Shown here: positions 51,502-60,542 of the stretch, one piece after another
How positions within the stretch are numbered: position 1 is the stretch's first letter
Layout: each line of letters begins with the position of its first letter
From: Hymenobacter edaphi
GTDB lineage: Bacteria > Bacteroidota > Bacteroidia > Cytophagales > Hymenobacteraceae
Assembly (NCBI RefSeq): GCF_003258365.1
Contig: NZ_QHKM01000004.1
Span: 62,001 to 126,000 of the forward strand
Reading direction: 5' to 3'
Length of the DNA: 64,000 nucleotides
Translations under genes and position numbers: made by a program
Notes under the pieces: generated by a model
What the model was told of the DNA's origin: nothing
Seen by the model: only the letters and a program-made list of their open reading frames with translations
The model's database searches: none

Positions 51502-52332
51502 ATGACCGACGCATTTTTCCGCTCCCTGGCCGATGCTCACCGCACGGCCCCGCCGCCCCTGCCCGGCCCCGCGCTCTGCCAGCTGGCCGAAGACCTGCTC
51601 GACCTGCTCTTTCCCGAGCGCACCGGGCAGCGCCTGCCCGAGCCCGCCGCCGTGGCCGCCCGCCTGCAGGCCCGGCAGCAGCAGCTCGAAGGCCTGCTGA
51701 CCACCGTATCGGGCCTGCCGGTGCCGCCCGCCGCCCTCGCCGCCGACCTCTTCGACCGGCTGCCGGTGCTCCACGAGCTGCTGCTGCTCGACGCCCGCGC
51801 CATCATGGCCGCCGACCCCGCCGCCCAGGATCTGGCCGAAGTCATCTGCACCTACCCCGGCTTCTACGCCCTCGGCCTGCACCGCCTCGCCCATGCCCTC
51901 TACCAGCGCCAGGTACCGCTGTTGCCGCGCCTGCTCAGCGAATACGCCCACCAGCGCACCGGCATCGACATTCACCCCGGCGCCCGCATCGGCCGCAGCT
52001 GCAGCATCGACCACGGCACGGGCATCGTCATCGGCGAAACGGCCGTGCTCGGCGACCATGTGCGCCTGTTCCAGGGCGTCACGCTGGGGGCGCTGAGCGT
52101 GGCCAAGGAGCTGGCCCACCAGAAGCGTCACCCCACCATCGAAGACCACGTGGTCATCTACGCCGGGGCCACTATCTTGGGCGGCAGCACCGTGGTGGGG
52201 CGCCACAGCCTGATCGGCGGCAACGTGTGGCTGACCGAGAGCGTGCCCTCGCACTCCCGCGTGTACCACCGCGCCCAGATCCACGTCACCCGCGTCGAAG
52301 ACCCCTCGGCCGACCTCACGTTTTCCATTTAG
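51502..52332 (+). CDS. cysE: serine O-acetyltransferase
   Basis: A 276-residue enzyme that makes O-acetylserine from serine and acetyl-CoA for cysteine synthesis. The C-terminal left-handed beta-helix shows hexapeptide repeats with the catalytic signature IDHGTGIVIGETAVLGD and HPTIEDHVVIYAGATILGG. The N-terminal helical domain (about 1-120) resembles the EpsC-type enzymes. ATG 51502 gives MTDAFFRSLADAHRT; a 14-residue upstream extension is Pro-rich and not conserved. The cysteine synthase gene follows 96 bp later. Confidence 0.92.
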   Translation: MTDAFFRSLADAHRTAPPPLPGPALCQLAEDLLDLLFPERTGQRLPEPAAVAARLQARQQQLEGLLTTVSGLPVPPAALAADLFDRLPVLHELLLLDARAIMAADPAAQDLAEVICTYPGFYALGLHRLAHALYQRQVPLLPRLLSEYAHQRTGIDIHPGARIGRSCSIDHGTGIVIGETAVLGDHVRLFQGVTLGALSVAKELAHQKRHPTIEDHVVIYAGATILGGSTVVGRHSLIGGNVWLTESVPSHSRVYHRAQIHVTRVEDPSADLTFSI

Positions 52333-52428
52333 CGAGTTGGTGAGATAGTGAAATGGGGAGTGCCGTTGAAGCGGCCTGCCTCGAAACACTAGCTCCCTAT
52401 TTCACCAGCTCGCCATTTCACCTCTTAC
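52333..52428. repeat. inverted repeat between cysE and cysK
   Basis: The words GCGAGTTGGTGA and TGAAATGGGGAG after cysE recur in inverted form as CTCCCTATTTCACCAGCTCGC just before cysK (split here as CTCCCTATTTCAC and CAGCTCGC), with a further inverted GAAATGGCGAG. The element spans essentially the whole intergenic gap. Confidence 0.55.
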
Positions 52429-53352
52429 ATGAAAGCCAATTCCATCCTCGACACCATCGGCAACACGCCGCTCGTCCGCATCAACCGCCTGTTTCAGGAT
52501 ATCCGCCCCGACGTGGAGGTGTGGGTGAAGCTGGAGCGCGCCAACCCCGGCGGGAGCATCAAAGACCGCATTGCCCTCTCGATGATCGAGCAGGCCGAAA
52601 AGGACGGCCTGCTCACCCCCGACAGCCTTATCGTGGAGCCGACCTCCGGTAACACCGGCGTGGGCCTGGCCATGGTGGCCGCCGTGAAGGGCTACAAGCT
52701 CACCCTGGTCATGCCCGAGTCCATGTCCATCGAGCGGCGGCGGCTGATGGCCGCTTACGGTGCCAACCTGGAGCTGACCCCGCGCGAGAAAGGCATGAAG
52801 GGCGCCATCGAAAAGGCCCACGAGCTGGTGCAGAACACGCCCGGCGCCTGGATGCCCATGCAGTTCGATAACCCGGCCAACATCCGCGTGCACGCCGAAA
52901 CCACCGCCCGCGAAATCCAGCAGGACGCCCCCGAGGGCTTCGACTTCCTGATTACCGGCGTGGGTACCGGCGGCCACATCACCGGCGTGGCCGAGGTGCT
53001 CAAGCCGCAACAGCCGAACCTGCAGGTCTTCGCCGTCGAGCCCGAACTCTCGCCCGTCATCAGCGGCGGCGCGCCCGGTCCGCACCCCATCCAGGGCATC
53101 GGCGCCGGCTTCATCCCCACGAACCTGCACCAGGACGTGCTCGACGGCGTCATCCAGGTCAGCCAGGCCGAAGCCTTCGACTACGCCCGCCGTGCGGCCA
53201 AGGAGGAGGGCATCTTCCTCGGCGTATCCTCCGGGGCCTCGCTGGCAGCCGTGGCCAAAAAGCTGGCCGAAGTGCCCCAGGGCGGCCGCGTCCTGACTTT
53301 CTGCTACGACACCGGCGAGCGGTACCTCTCCGTCGACGGTCTGTTCGTGTAG
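52429..53352 (+). CDS. cysK: cysteine synthase
   Basis: A 307-residue PLP enzyme that replaces the acetyl group of O-acetylserine with sulfide. Lys45 in [12 protein letters not shown] forms the Schiff base; the substrate loop [12 protein letters not shown] and the phosphate-binding [11 protein letters not shown] are intact. The ending SVDGLFV and overall length fit CysK. It works with the upstream serine acetyltransferase, and the two enzymes often form a complex. A terminator follows at 53378. Confidence 0.94.
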   Translation: MKANSILDTIGNTPLVRINRLFQDIRPDVEVWVKLERANPGGSIKDRIALSMIEQAEKDGLLTPDSLIVEPTSGNTGVGLAMVAAVKGYKLTLVMPESMSIERRRLMAAYGANLELTPREKGMKGAIEKAHELVQNTPGAWMPMQFDNPANIRVHAETTAREIQQDAPEGFDFLITGVGTGGHITGVAEVLKPQQPNLQVFAVEPELSPVISGGAPGPHPIQGIGAGFIPTNLHQDVLDGVIQVSQAEAFDYARRAAKEEGIFLGVSSGASLAAVAKKLAEVPQGGRVLTFCYDTGERYLSVDGLFV

Positions 53353-53377
53353 GCGGCCGGCCCGCGCCCATAACGGC

Positions 53378-53412
53378 AACGCCCCGGTACCGCAAGGTGC
53401 CGGGGCGTTTTA
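53378..53412 (+). terminator. terminator of cysK
   Basis: AACGCCCCGGTACC pairs with GGTGCCGGGGCGTT around loop GCAA and is followed by TTATT, 25 bp after the stop. Confidence 0.85.
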
Positions 53413-53491
53413 TTGGGGAGAACCGTCGTCTTCGCTGCAAGCCGCGGAAGCAGCAGCCTAAGCACGGAGCCTAACGGCAGCCAGGGGCAAC

Positions 53492-53519
53492 AAAAAACCC
53501 GACCTTGTGGGTCGGGCTT
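53492..53519 (-). terminator. terminator of the tRNA-Ala gene
   Basis: On the minus strand CCCGACC / GGTCGGG with loop CACAA is followed by TTTTTT, 24 bp past the 3' end of the tRNA. Confidence 0.85.
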
Positions 53520-53542
53520 CTTGGGGCATTTGAAAACAGGAG

Positions 53543-53616
<74 letters not shown>

Positions 53617-53653
53617 GTTTGTCAAACCCATTCGCCGGTTGCGTTTGGTGATG

Positions 53654-53683
53654 CAAAAGTACAGCGCGTTTTTGATTCTGCAA
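53654..53683 (-). promoter_or_regulatory. promoter of tRNA-Ala
   Basis: On the minus strand TTG (53683-53681), 19 bases and TACTTTTG (53661-53654) match the Bacteroidota consensus exactly, 37 bp before the tRNA 5' end. Confidence 0.75.
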
Positions 53684-53716
53684 GAGCTGGGCGAAAAAAA
53701 CTTGCGAAAAAAAGCA

Positions 53717-53751
53717 AAAAAAAGTGGGCTGACGACTCGTCAGCCCACTTT
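53717..53751 (-). terminator. terminator of the TonB-dependent receptor gene
   Basis: On the minus strand AAAGTGGGCTGAC / GTCAGCCCACTTT with loop GAGTC-like bases is followed by eight T, about 20 bp after the receptor stop codon. Confidence 0.88.
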
Positions 53752-53771
53752 CTAAGCGCTAAGCCCTTGGC

Positions 53772-56700
53772 TTAGTTGAAGATGTAGCGCAGGCCGAACT
53801 GCATGTAGTAGGTCGACGTAAGAGCGTTGTTGTTGCGGAACGTGGAGGTGATGGGGTTGCCACGGTCGTTGGCCAGACGGAAGGTCGGGCGCGTCGTGCC
53901 GCCGGGGTTCACCGTCGAACCGGTCGACGTTACGTTCTGCGGTACCAGCAGAGCCGAGTTGTTCACGAGGCGGTAGATACCCCAGTCGCTGTTGAGCAGG
54001 TTGCCCGCGTTGAAGATATCCAGGGTGAACTGCAGCGTGTTGCGCTTGTCGCCCAGGTTCGTGAACAGGTCCTGCGCCAGCTTCACGTCGAACTGGTGAC
54101 GCCAGGGGTACTTGGCGCCGTTACGCTCGGCGTACTTGCCGCGGCGGCTCTTCAGGTAGTCGTCCTGCTCGATGTACTCGAAGAACAGACGCTTCTGCTC
54201 CTCGGCGCTAACCGTGGCGGTGCCGAACGAGCCCGACACGAAGTCGATTTCGCTTTCGTTAGCCGGTACGTAGATCAGGTCGTTGGTCTGACCGTCGCGG
54301 TTGAAGTCGCTGCTGTAGGTGTAGGAGAAGCGGCCCTGGGTCGAGGCTTCGTAGAAAACCGAAATCTGGGTGCCCAGGTGGCCGAAGTACTCCTTGCGGT
54401 ACGAGAGCGAACCGACCAGGCGGTCCGGCACCACGAAGCTGGAGTAGCTCAGCTCGGGGCGGTTCGGGTCGTTGACGATGGGCGTACCCGACCAGGTGTT
54501 GATCAGCTGGTCGCCGCTGCCGTCGTACAGCACTTTCTGCTGGCTCTTCACGTAGGCAATCGAGGCGAACAGGCCGTTGGAGAAGCGCTTGTCCAGCTTA
54601 GCCGTCAACGACCAGTAGTAGCCCTTGTAGCCGTTGCTGAGGACGATGGGGTTGAAGGCCGAGTTGAACGGCCCGGTTGCGGGCGTCCCGTTGGCATTCG
54701 TGTTGCCGGCGGCCAGGCCGCCGTTGTTCAGCGGGTTGATGAACTTGGCGCTGTTGGCCAGCGGGTAGATCGGACGGTTATCGGGGTAGACTACGCCGTT
54801 GGTGGTAGTGTTCAGCGGCTGAGCATCCACCAGGTTGTAGTTTTTGCCGTAGGCCGTCACCAGGTCACGGTTGTAGATACCTTCGAGGGTACCCACCAGG
54901 CCCCAGGGCAGCTGGGCGTCAACGGCCAGGCTGCTCTTCCATGCTTGCGGGTTCTTGAAGTTCGGGTCCGTGGCGCTGATGGTCGACGGGATAACCGCGC
55001 CGGGGGCCGGCTGGGTGGCCGGACGGTAGGCGTTCGGGTCGTCGCTGAAGGGCATGCTGGCGAAGGGCAGCGTGCCACCGTTGGTCGTCGACCAGGTCTG
55101 CGTTACCTGCAGCAGGCCGGCGTCGCCCGACTGGGCTACGATCCACACCGTGGGAACTTTGCCGGCGAAAATGCCCGAGCCACCGCGGATTTGCAGGGTC
55201 CGGTCACCTTTCACGTCGTAGTTGAAACCGATGCGCGGCGAGAGCAGCACCCGGTTTTTGGGCAGAATGCCCGTGTCGATTTTGCGTCCGCCGGCGAAGT
55301 TCAGATCCGCTACTTTCTGCAGGGTCTGCACTTCCTTCACGTCGCGGTAGGCGTTCAGCTCGGCGCGCAGACCCAGGGTCAGGCGGAACTTCTCGCTCAG
55401 CGTCAGCTCGTCCTGGCCGTAAACCGAGTACTGGGCGAACTTGAAGCGCGGGAAGGCTTGCTCGTAGCCCGGCAGCAGCGAATAGGTCAGGGCGAAGTCG
55501 CGCGGGTTGCGGCCGTTCACGAAGTCGCTGTACGAGTTGAAGGCGTAGTAGCTGGTGGCGAAGCGCTGGAAGCCGTTCTTGGTTTCCTGCAGGTCAATCT
55601 GGCCGCCCAGGGTGAAGTTGTGGATGCCCGTGGTGTAGTTGACGAAGTCCACAATCGAGTAGGACTTCACGTCGCGCAGGTTGCCGAAGGTGAAGGGCTC
55701 GTAGCCGAACGAGGTCAGCGGAACGCTGTTGTTGTTGGTGATGGTACCGGTGCCGTCGAGGATGTCGACGAACGGGAACACCTCGCTGTCCGAGCTGCGG
55801 GGGTCGTTCTGGTGCGTGAACGTGCCGCGCAGGGTGTTGAAGAACTTGCCGCCGAAGGTCGAGTTCAATTCCACGGCCAGGGAGTAGAAGTTGGCCTCCT
55901 GGAAGTAGTTCGAGTTTTTAAACGGCAGGGCAAAGTTGCTGGTGCGCGTCTGGGGCAGGTTGGCCAGCGGGCTGCGCGAGGTGCTCACGAAGCTCGGCGA
56001 CTTGCTTTCTACCTGGCTGTAGCGCACGGCCAGGTGGTGGTTGTTGCTGATGTTCCAGTCGATACGGCCCAGAATGTTGGTCCGGTCGCTCTTGAACGCG
56101 TAGTTCTGGTACGGGCCGGTGGCGTAGCCGTAGCGGGTCTGCAGGTAGTTGCTCACCGAGTCCAGGAAGGTCGCGCGCGGACGCACCACGTTCGAGGGCG
56201 TGCCCTGGGCTCCGTAGCGCAGTTCCGGCGTCGAGGCCAGGTTCTGCTGGCCCGGGCGCTCGGTCTGCTGGCGCTCGGCGTTCAGGAAGAAGAACAGCTT
56301 GTTCTTAATCACCGGACCGCCGATGCGGAAGCCGTACTGCTTGTCGTCGAGCTTCTGTTTGGGGAAGGTTTCGTTGCCGACCTCGTTGCCCTGCTGGTTC
56401 TGGTTGCGCCAGTAGGTGTATACCGAGCCCGAGAAGTCGTTGGTGCCCGAGCGGGTCACGGCGTTAACGGCGCTGCCGATAAAGCCCGACTGACGCACGT
56501 CGAACGGGGTCAGGTTCACGCTGATTTCCTGCACGGCATCCAGCGAGATGGGGTTGCCGTTGGCCGGCAGGTTGCCGCCGATACCGAAGTTGTTGTTGAA
56601 GTCAGCCCCGTCGATGGTCACGTTGTTCTGACGGTAGTTGCCCCCGCCGATAGCGCCCTGGTTGGTCGAGGACGACTGCGGCGTCAGACGCGTGAAGTCG

Positions 56701-57179
56701 TTCAGGTTACGCGTGATGGTGGGCAGGCGCTGGATTTCCTCCGTGCTGATGTTGGTCGTCGAGCCCGAACGCTCCGCGTTCAGCACCGAGCGCGAATCGC
56801 GGCCGGTTACTACTACGTCGGCCAGGGTCTGGGTTTGCTCGCTCAGGTTCACGTCCAGGCGCAGGGTCTGGCCCAGCGTCAGGTAAACGCCTTCGCGGGT
56901 CACGTCCTGGTAGCCCACGAAGGTGATGCGAACCGTGTAGGGACCACCCACGCGCATGTTTTGCAGGTTGAAGCGACCTTCCGAGTTGGTGGGGGCCACA
57001 TACTGCGTACCGGTGGGCGTGTGCACGGCAATAACCGTGGCGCCCGGCAGGCCCGAGCCCGCCTTATCGGTAATCACCCCGCTGATGGCGGAGGTGGTTA
57101 TGCCTTGGCTCCAGCCCGGCGTTGCAGCAGCTACCAGCAGCGTCGGGGCTAGGAAATGGTGAATAAACTTGTGTTTCAT
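53772..57179 (-). CDS. Oar-like TonB-dependent outer-membrane receptor
   Basis: A 1,135-residue outer-membrane protein. Signal peptide about 1-25 (ending SQG); carboxypeptidase-regulatory-like beta-sandwich about 28-115 (SGVITDKAGSGLPGATVIAV); plug domain about 120-240 (VVVTGRDSRSVLNAERSG, NVTIDGADFNNNFG); then a large beta-barrel ending MQFGLRYIFN with a terminal aromatic. The absence of a SusD gene next to it and the plug sequence favour the Oar type, which handles proteins or adhesion-related cargo, over SusC sugar importers. Possible -7 element TAGTTTTG on the minus strand at 57377-57370. Confidence 0.88.
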   Translation of the reverse strand: MKHKFIHHFLAPTLLVAAATPGWSQGITTSAISGVITDKAGSGLPGATVIAVHTPTGTQYVAPTNSEGRFNLQNMRVGGPYTVRITFVGYQDVTREGVYLTLGQTLRLDVNLSEQTQTLADVVVTGRDSRSVLNAERSGSTTNISTEEIQRLPTITRNLNDFTRLTPQSSSTNQGAIGGGNYRQNNVTIDGADFNNNFGIGGNLPANGNPISLDAVQEISVNLTPFDVRQSGFIGSAVNAVTRSGTNDFSGSVYTYWRNQNQQGNEVGNETFPKQKLDDKQYGFRIGGPVIKNKLFFFLNAERQQTERPGQQNLASTPELRYGAQGTPSNVVRPRATFLDSVSNYLQTRYGYATGPYQNYAFKSDRTNILGRIDWNISNNHHLAVRYSQVESKSPSFVSTSRSPLANLPQTRTSNFALPFKNSNYFQEANFYSLAVELNSTFGGKFFNTLRGTFTHQNDPRSSDSEVFPFVDILDGTGTITNNNSVPLTSFGYEPFTFGNLRDVKSYSIVDFVNYTTGIHNFTLGGQIDLQETKNGFQRFATSYYAFNSYSDFVNGRNPRDFALTYSLLPGYEQAFPRFKFAQYSVYGQDELTLSEKFRLTLGLRAELNAYRDVKEVQTLQKVADLNFAGGRKIDTGILPKNRVLLSPRIGFNYDVKGDRTLQIRGGSGIFAGKVPTVWIVAQSGDAGLLQVTQTWSTTNGGTLPFASMPFSDDPNAYRPATQPAPGAVIPSTISATDPNFKNPQAWKSSLAVDAQLPWGLVGTLEGIYNRDLVTAYGKNYNLVDAQPLNTTTNGVVYPDNRPIYPLANSAKFINPLNNGGLAAGNTNANGTPATGPFNSAFNPIVLSNGYKGYYWSLTAKLDKRFSNGLFASIAYVKSQQKVLYDGSGDQLINTWSGTPIVNDPNRPELSYSSFVVPDRLVGSLSYRKEYFGHLGTQISVFYEASTQGRFSYTYSSDFNRDGQTNDLIYVPANESEIDFVSGSFGTATVSAEEQKRLFFEYIEQDDYLKSRRGKYAERNGAKYPWRHQFDVKLAQDLFTNLGDKRNTLQFTLDIFNAGNLLNSDWGIYRLVNNSALLVPQNVTSTGSTVNPGGTTRPTFRLANDRGNPITSTFRNNNALTSTYYMQFGLRYIFN

Positions 57180-57492
57180 GAGTGAGTGTGAGAAACGGTG
57201 AGCAAGCTATTTTTTCCGCTCCAGCGGGGCGGTTGCGCGGTCAAGACCAGCAGCGGACGGTAGGGGGTGGGGCCTCAGAAAGGAGGCGTCCCGGCGGCGC
57301 TCAGCAGTCAGCCAGCAACATCTTTCAGGAGCGCGACAGTCGGGAAGAAGGAAGAGGCAAAAAACGCGGCAAAACTACGGCTTCAGGGCAGCAAGTCGGT
57401 GTTACAGAATTATTACATTTTAGGTGAGAAGTCAGCGCCTCGGTTCGGGAGAAGCCAAAAGGCCAAAAACACCGCAAAGCTACGAGGGGATT
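57180..57492. other. 313-bp region upstream of the TonB receptor gene
   Basis: No gene is supported. On the minus strand two TAnnTTTG-like words occur, TAGTTTTG (57377-57370) and TAGCTTTG (57482-57475), each in a similar context (GTAG-TTTTGCCGC and GTAG-CTTTGCGG). The receptor is probably transcribed from one of them with a long leader. Nothing else stands out. Confidence 0.5.
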
Positions 57493-58140
57493 TCACAACT
57501 TCGGCCGCACCGCCTTAATAAAGCGGCTTAAGTAGTAATCACTTTCCAAAGCGTTTTCCACCACGCCCAGGGAGGTGGAGGAGTGGATAAACTGCACCCC
57601 TTCCGAACTTACGTCGGTGACGAGGCCCACGTGGGTGATGCTGGCGCTGCCAGGTGAAGCTCCGAAAAATACCAAATCTCCGGTTTGCAGATCCTGCGGC
57701 CGCACCGGGTCGCCCCAGGCCGCCTGCTCGTTCGACGACCTTGGAATCTGAATGCCGGCCGCCGCAAACGACACGCTCAGCAGCCCCGAGCAATCCATGC
57801 CCAGGCGCGTGGTGCCGCCAAACTTGTAGGGCGTGCCCTGGTACGAGCGGGCCTCCTCGATGACGTTGGCAATCTGCCGATTGGCCGATGCCGGGCTGCT
57901 GGCCCGCCGGGGGCCTTTGGCCACGATTTTGCGGCTGCCGGGGCTCATGCCGGCCGTTTTGGTTTTTACTTTGGTCTTGCCCGAACCCGCGCCGCGCCGC
58001 TCGGCGGCCTTCATGCGCGCTATTTCCGAGGCCGAATAATAACGCCCGTTGCGGTAGTTCAGCTTTTTGGTGCCGCCGCAGCTGGCCAGCAGGAGCAACC
58101 CGGCAAACAGGGAGGGCGCCAGCCAGCGGGTGGGCCACAT
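57493..58140 (-). CDS. NlpC/P60 (C40) family lipoprotein, peptidoglycan endopeptidase
   Basis: A 215-residue lipoprotein with signal MWPTRWLAPSLFAGLLLLAS and Cys21. A basic linker (GKTKVKTKT) precedes the C-terminal NlpC/P60 domain, with catalytic Cys117 in GMDCSG, His170 in ITHVGL and His186 in FIHSS. Such enzymes cut the gamma-D-Glu-diamino acid bond of peptidoglycan stems. ATG 58140 gives a clean lipobox and lies 39 bp downstream of the -7 element at 58180; an ATG 11 codons upstream would almost overlap it. Confidence 0.9.
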   Translation of the reverse strand: MWPTRWLAPSLFAGLLLLASCGGTKKLNYRNGRYYSASEIARMKAAERRGAGSGKTKVKTKTAGMSPGSRKIVAKGPRRASSPASANRQIANVIEEARSYQGTPYKFGGTTRLGMDCSGLLSVSFAAAGIQIPRSSNEQAAWGDPVRPQDLQTGDLVFFGASPGSASITHVGLVTDVSSEGVQFIHSSTSLGVVENALESDYYLSRFIKAVRPKL

Positions 58141-58148
58141 CGAATGCC

Positions 58149-58156
58149 GTACCTTT
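58149..58156 (+). promoter_or_regulatory. -7 promoter element for the GlcD-type oxidase
   Basis: TACCTTTG lies 36 bp before the ATG at 58193; no -33 TTG is visible at the usual distance. Confidence 0.5.
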
Positions 58157-58179
58157 GGGAACGTTTTCCGCATCGGCTA

Positions 58180-58187
58180 CAAAGATA
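58180..58187 (-). promoter_or_regulatory. -7 promoter element for the NlpC/P60 gene
   Basis: TATCTTTG on the minus strand, 39 bp before the chosen ATG at 58140. With the plus-strand element at 58149 it forms overlapping divergent promoters. Confidence 0.5.
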
Positions 58188-58192
58188 CGTGA

Positions 58193-59623
<1,431 letters not shown>

Positions 59624-59683
59624 ACCACGGATTCGACGAATTGTTCGGATTACGCGGATTTCGGGGACGATTATTCTTCCGCG

Positions 59684-59718
59684 TAAAGCCGCCTAGCCAG
59701 CGTGGCCGGGCGGCTTTA
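59684..59718. terminator. hairpin in the element, first
   Basis: TAAAGCCGCC-TA-GCCA pairs with TGGC-CGGGCGGCTTTA at 14 of 16 positions around loop GCG. A- and T-rich ends on both sides could allow termination in both directions. Confidence 0.6.
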
Positions 59719-59771
59719 TTTAAGTAGCAGCCAAGGTCCGGCGTCGAGCGCTACTGTGGCAACCAGAAATG

Positions 59772-59803
59772 AAAAGCCGGAGCCCTAACGGCTCCGGCTT
59801 TTT
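59772..59803. terminator. hairpin in the element, second
   Basis: AAAAGCCGGAGCC / GGCTCCGGCTTTT is a perfect 13-bp stem with loop CTAAC and A/T-rich flanks, a strong bidirectional terminator for the GlcD-type and acyl-CoA-binding genes. Confidence 0.8.
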
Positions 59804-59854
59804 AATCGTCCACGAAATCCGCGTAATCCGAACAATCCGTCGAATCCGTGGTCC

Positions 59855-60376
59855 TTACTGCTGAGTCTTCAGCTTGTCCTCGCCGCCGTACGGGGCGCCG
59901 GCGTTGATGTCGCCGCGCAGGCCGCCCATCGACTGGCCACCCTCATTTTCGTAGGGCGCCTTGGCCGTGCCGGGCGCGGGCGCTTCGTTGCCGGGCACTT
60001 TGTCGCCGTTCCCGACCTGCGAAGCCGTGGCGGGCTGACCGTTGCCGGTAATGACGGTGGTGGCTTCGCCCACCGGACCGGCCAGCTCCCCGACTTTCTC
60101 GATATACTGGCGCTTGGCGGCGTCTTCGCTCACGCCCTTGTACTTGCTCCAGGCATCCCACTGGGCCTGCGAAAGACCGGCCGGGCCGTTGGGATTGTCG
60201 GGGGTATCGTCGCCGACGCTGTCTTTTTTGGTGTCATGGTCGCCCTCGGTGGCTTGTTTGTAGAGCCCGTACAGCTCGTTCATGTGGGCGGCGGCTTTGT
60301 CGCCGGGCAGGCCGTCGACGCGCGACACGGCCGCTTCGAATTGCTGCTGCAGGCTTAGCTGATCTTGGAGGCTCAT
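59855..60376 (-). CDS. acyl-CoA-binding protein with C-terminal extension
   Basis: A 173-residue protein whose first ~90 residues follow the ACBP four-helix pattern: FEAAVSRVDGLP, MNELYGLYKQATEGD, LSQAQWDAWSKYKGVSEDAAKRQYIEKV. The KQAT and WDAW-KYKG blocks bind acyl-CoA in eukaryotic ACBPs. The remaining ~80 residues are Gly/Pro/Ala-rich and look disordered. ACBPs are uncommon in most bacteria. ATG 60376 gives MSLQDQLSLQQQFE; the upstream frame is not conserved. It would buffer or present long-chain acyl-CoA in the cytoplasm. Confidence 0.85.
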   Translation of the reverse strand: MSLQDQLSLQQQFEAAVSRVDGLPGDKAAAHMNELYGLYKQATEGDHDTKKDSVGDDTPDNPNGPAGLSQAQWDAWSKYKGVSEDAAKRQYIEKVGELAGPVGEATTVITGNGQPATASQVGNGDKVPGNEAPAPGTAKAPYENEGGQSMGGLRGDINAGAPYGGEDKLKTQQ

Positions 60377-60524
60377 CGGAAGGGAAGGGGTTAGGGGAAA
60401 AAGGAGGATTGACCGTATCGACGGCGCCGACAGGAACTCTACTGCCGCGGGCGGGCTTTGGTTGCGCACTGGCTTGCTCCAGTGCCGCGGTGCTATTTTG
60501 TCGCCCGCAAGTCCTCAACCTTCG

Positions 60525-60532
60525 TACCTTTG
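60525..60532 (+). promoter_or_regulatory. -7 promoter element for asnB
   Basis: TACCTTTG, followed by C, ends 10 bp before the asnB ATG at 60543, leaving at most a few leader bases. A TTTTG at 60496-60500 is 24 bases upstream, a spacing a little longer than usual. Confidence 0.5.
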
Positions 60533-60542
60533 CCCACCAATT

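Larger units (their letters stand above)
59624..59852. repeat. 229-bp element with 50-bp terminal inverted repeats filling a convergent gap
   Basis: Arms 59624-59673 and 59803-59852 are inverted copies differing at 2 of 50 positions; they begin ACCACGGATTCGACG and contain TTGTTCGGATTACGCGGATT. The left arm begins on the base after the GlcD-type stop; the right arm ends 2 bp before the stop codon of the convergent gene at 59855. The centre carries two further hairpins (59684-59718 and 59772-59802). Confidence 0.9.

Noticed and set aside
53772-57179. SusC-type sugar importer
   Set aside because: There is no SusD gene next to it and the plug and N-terminal features resemble Oar-type receptors.
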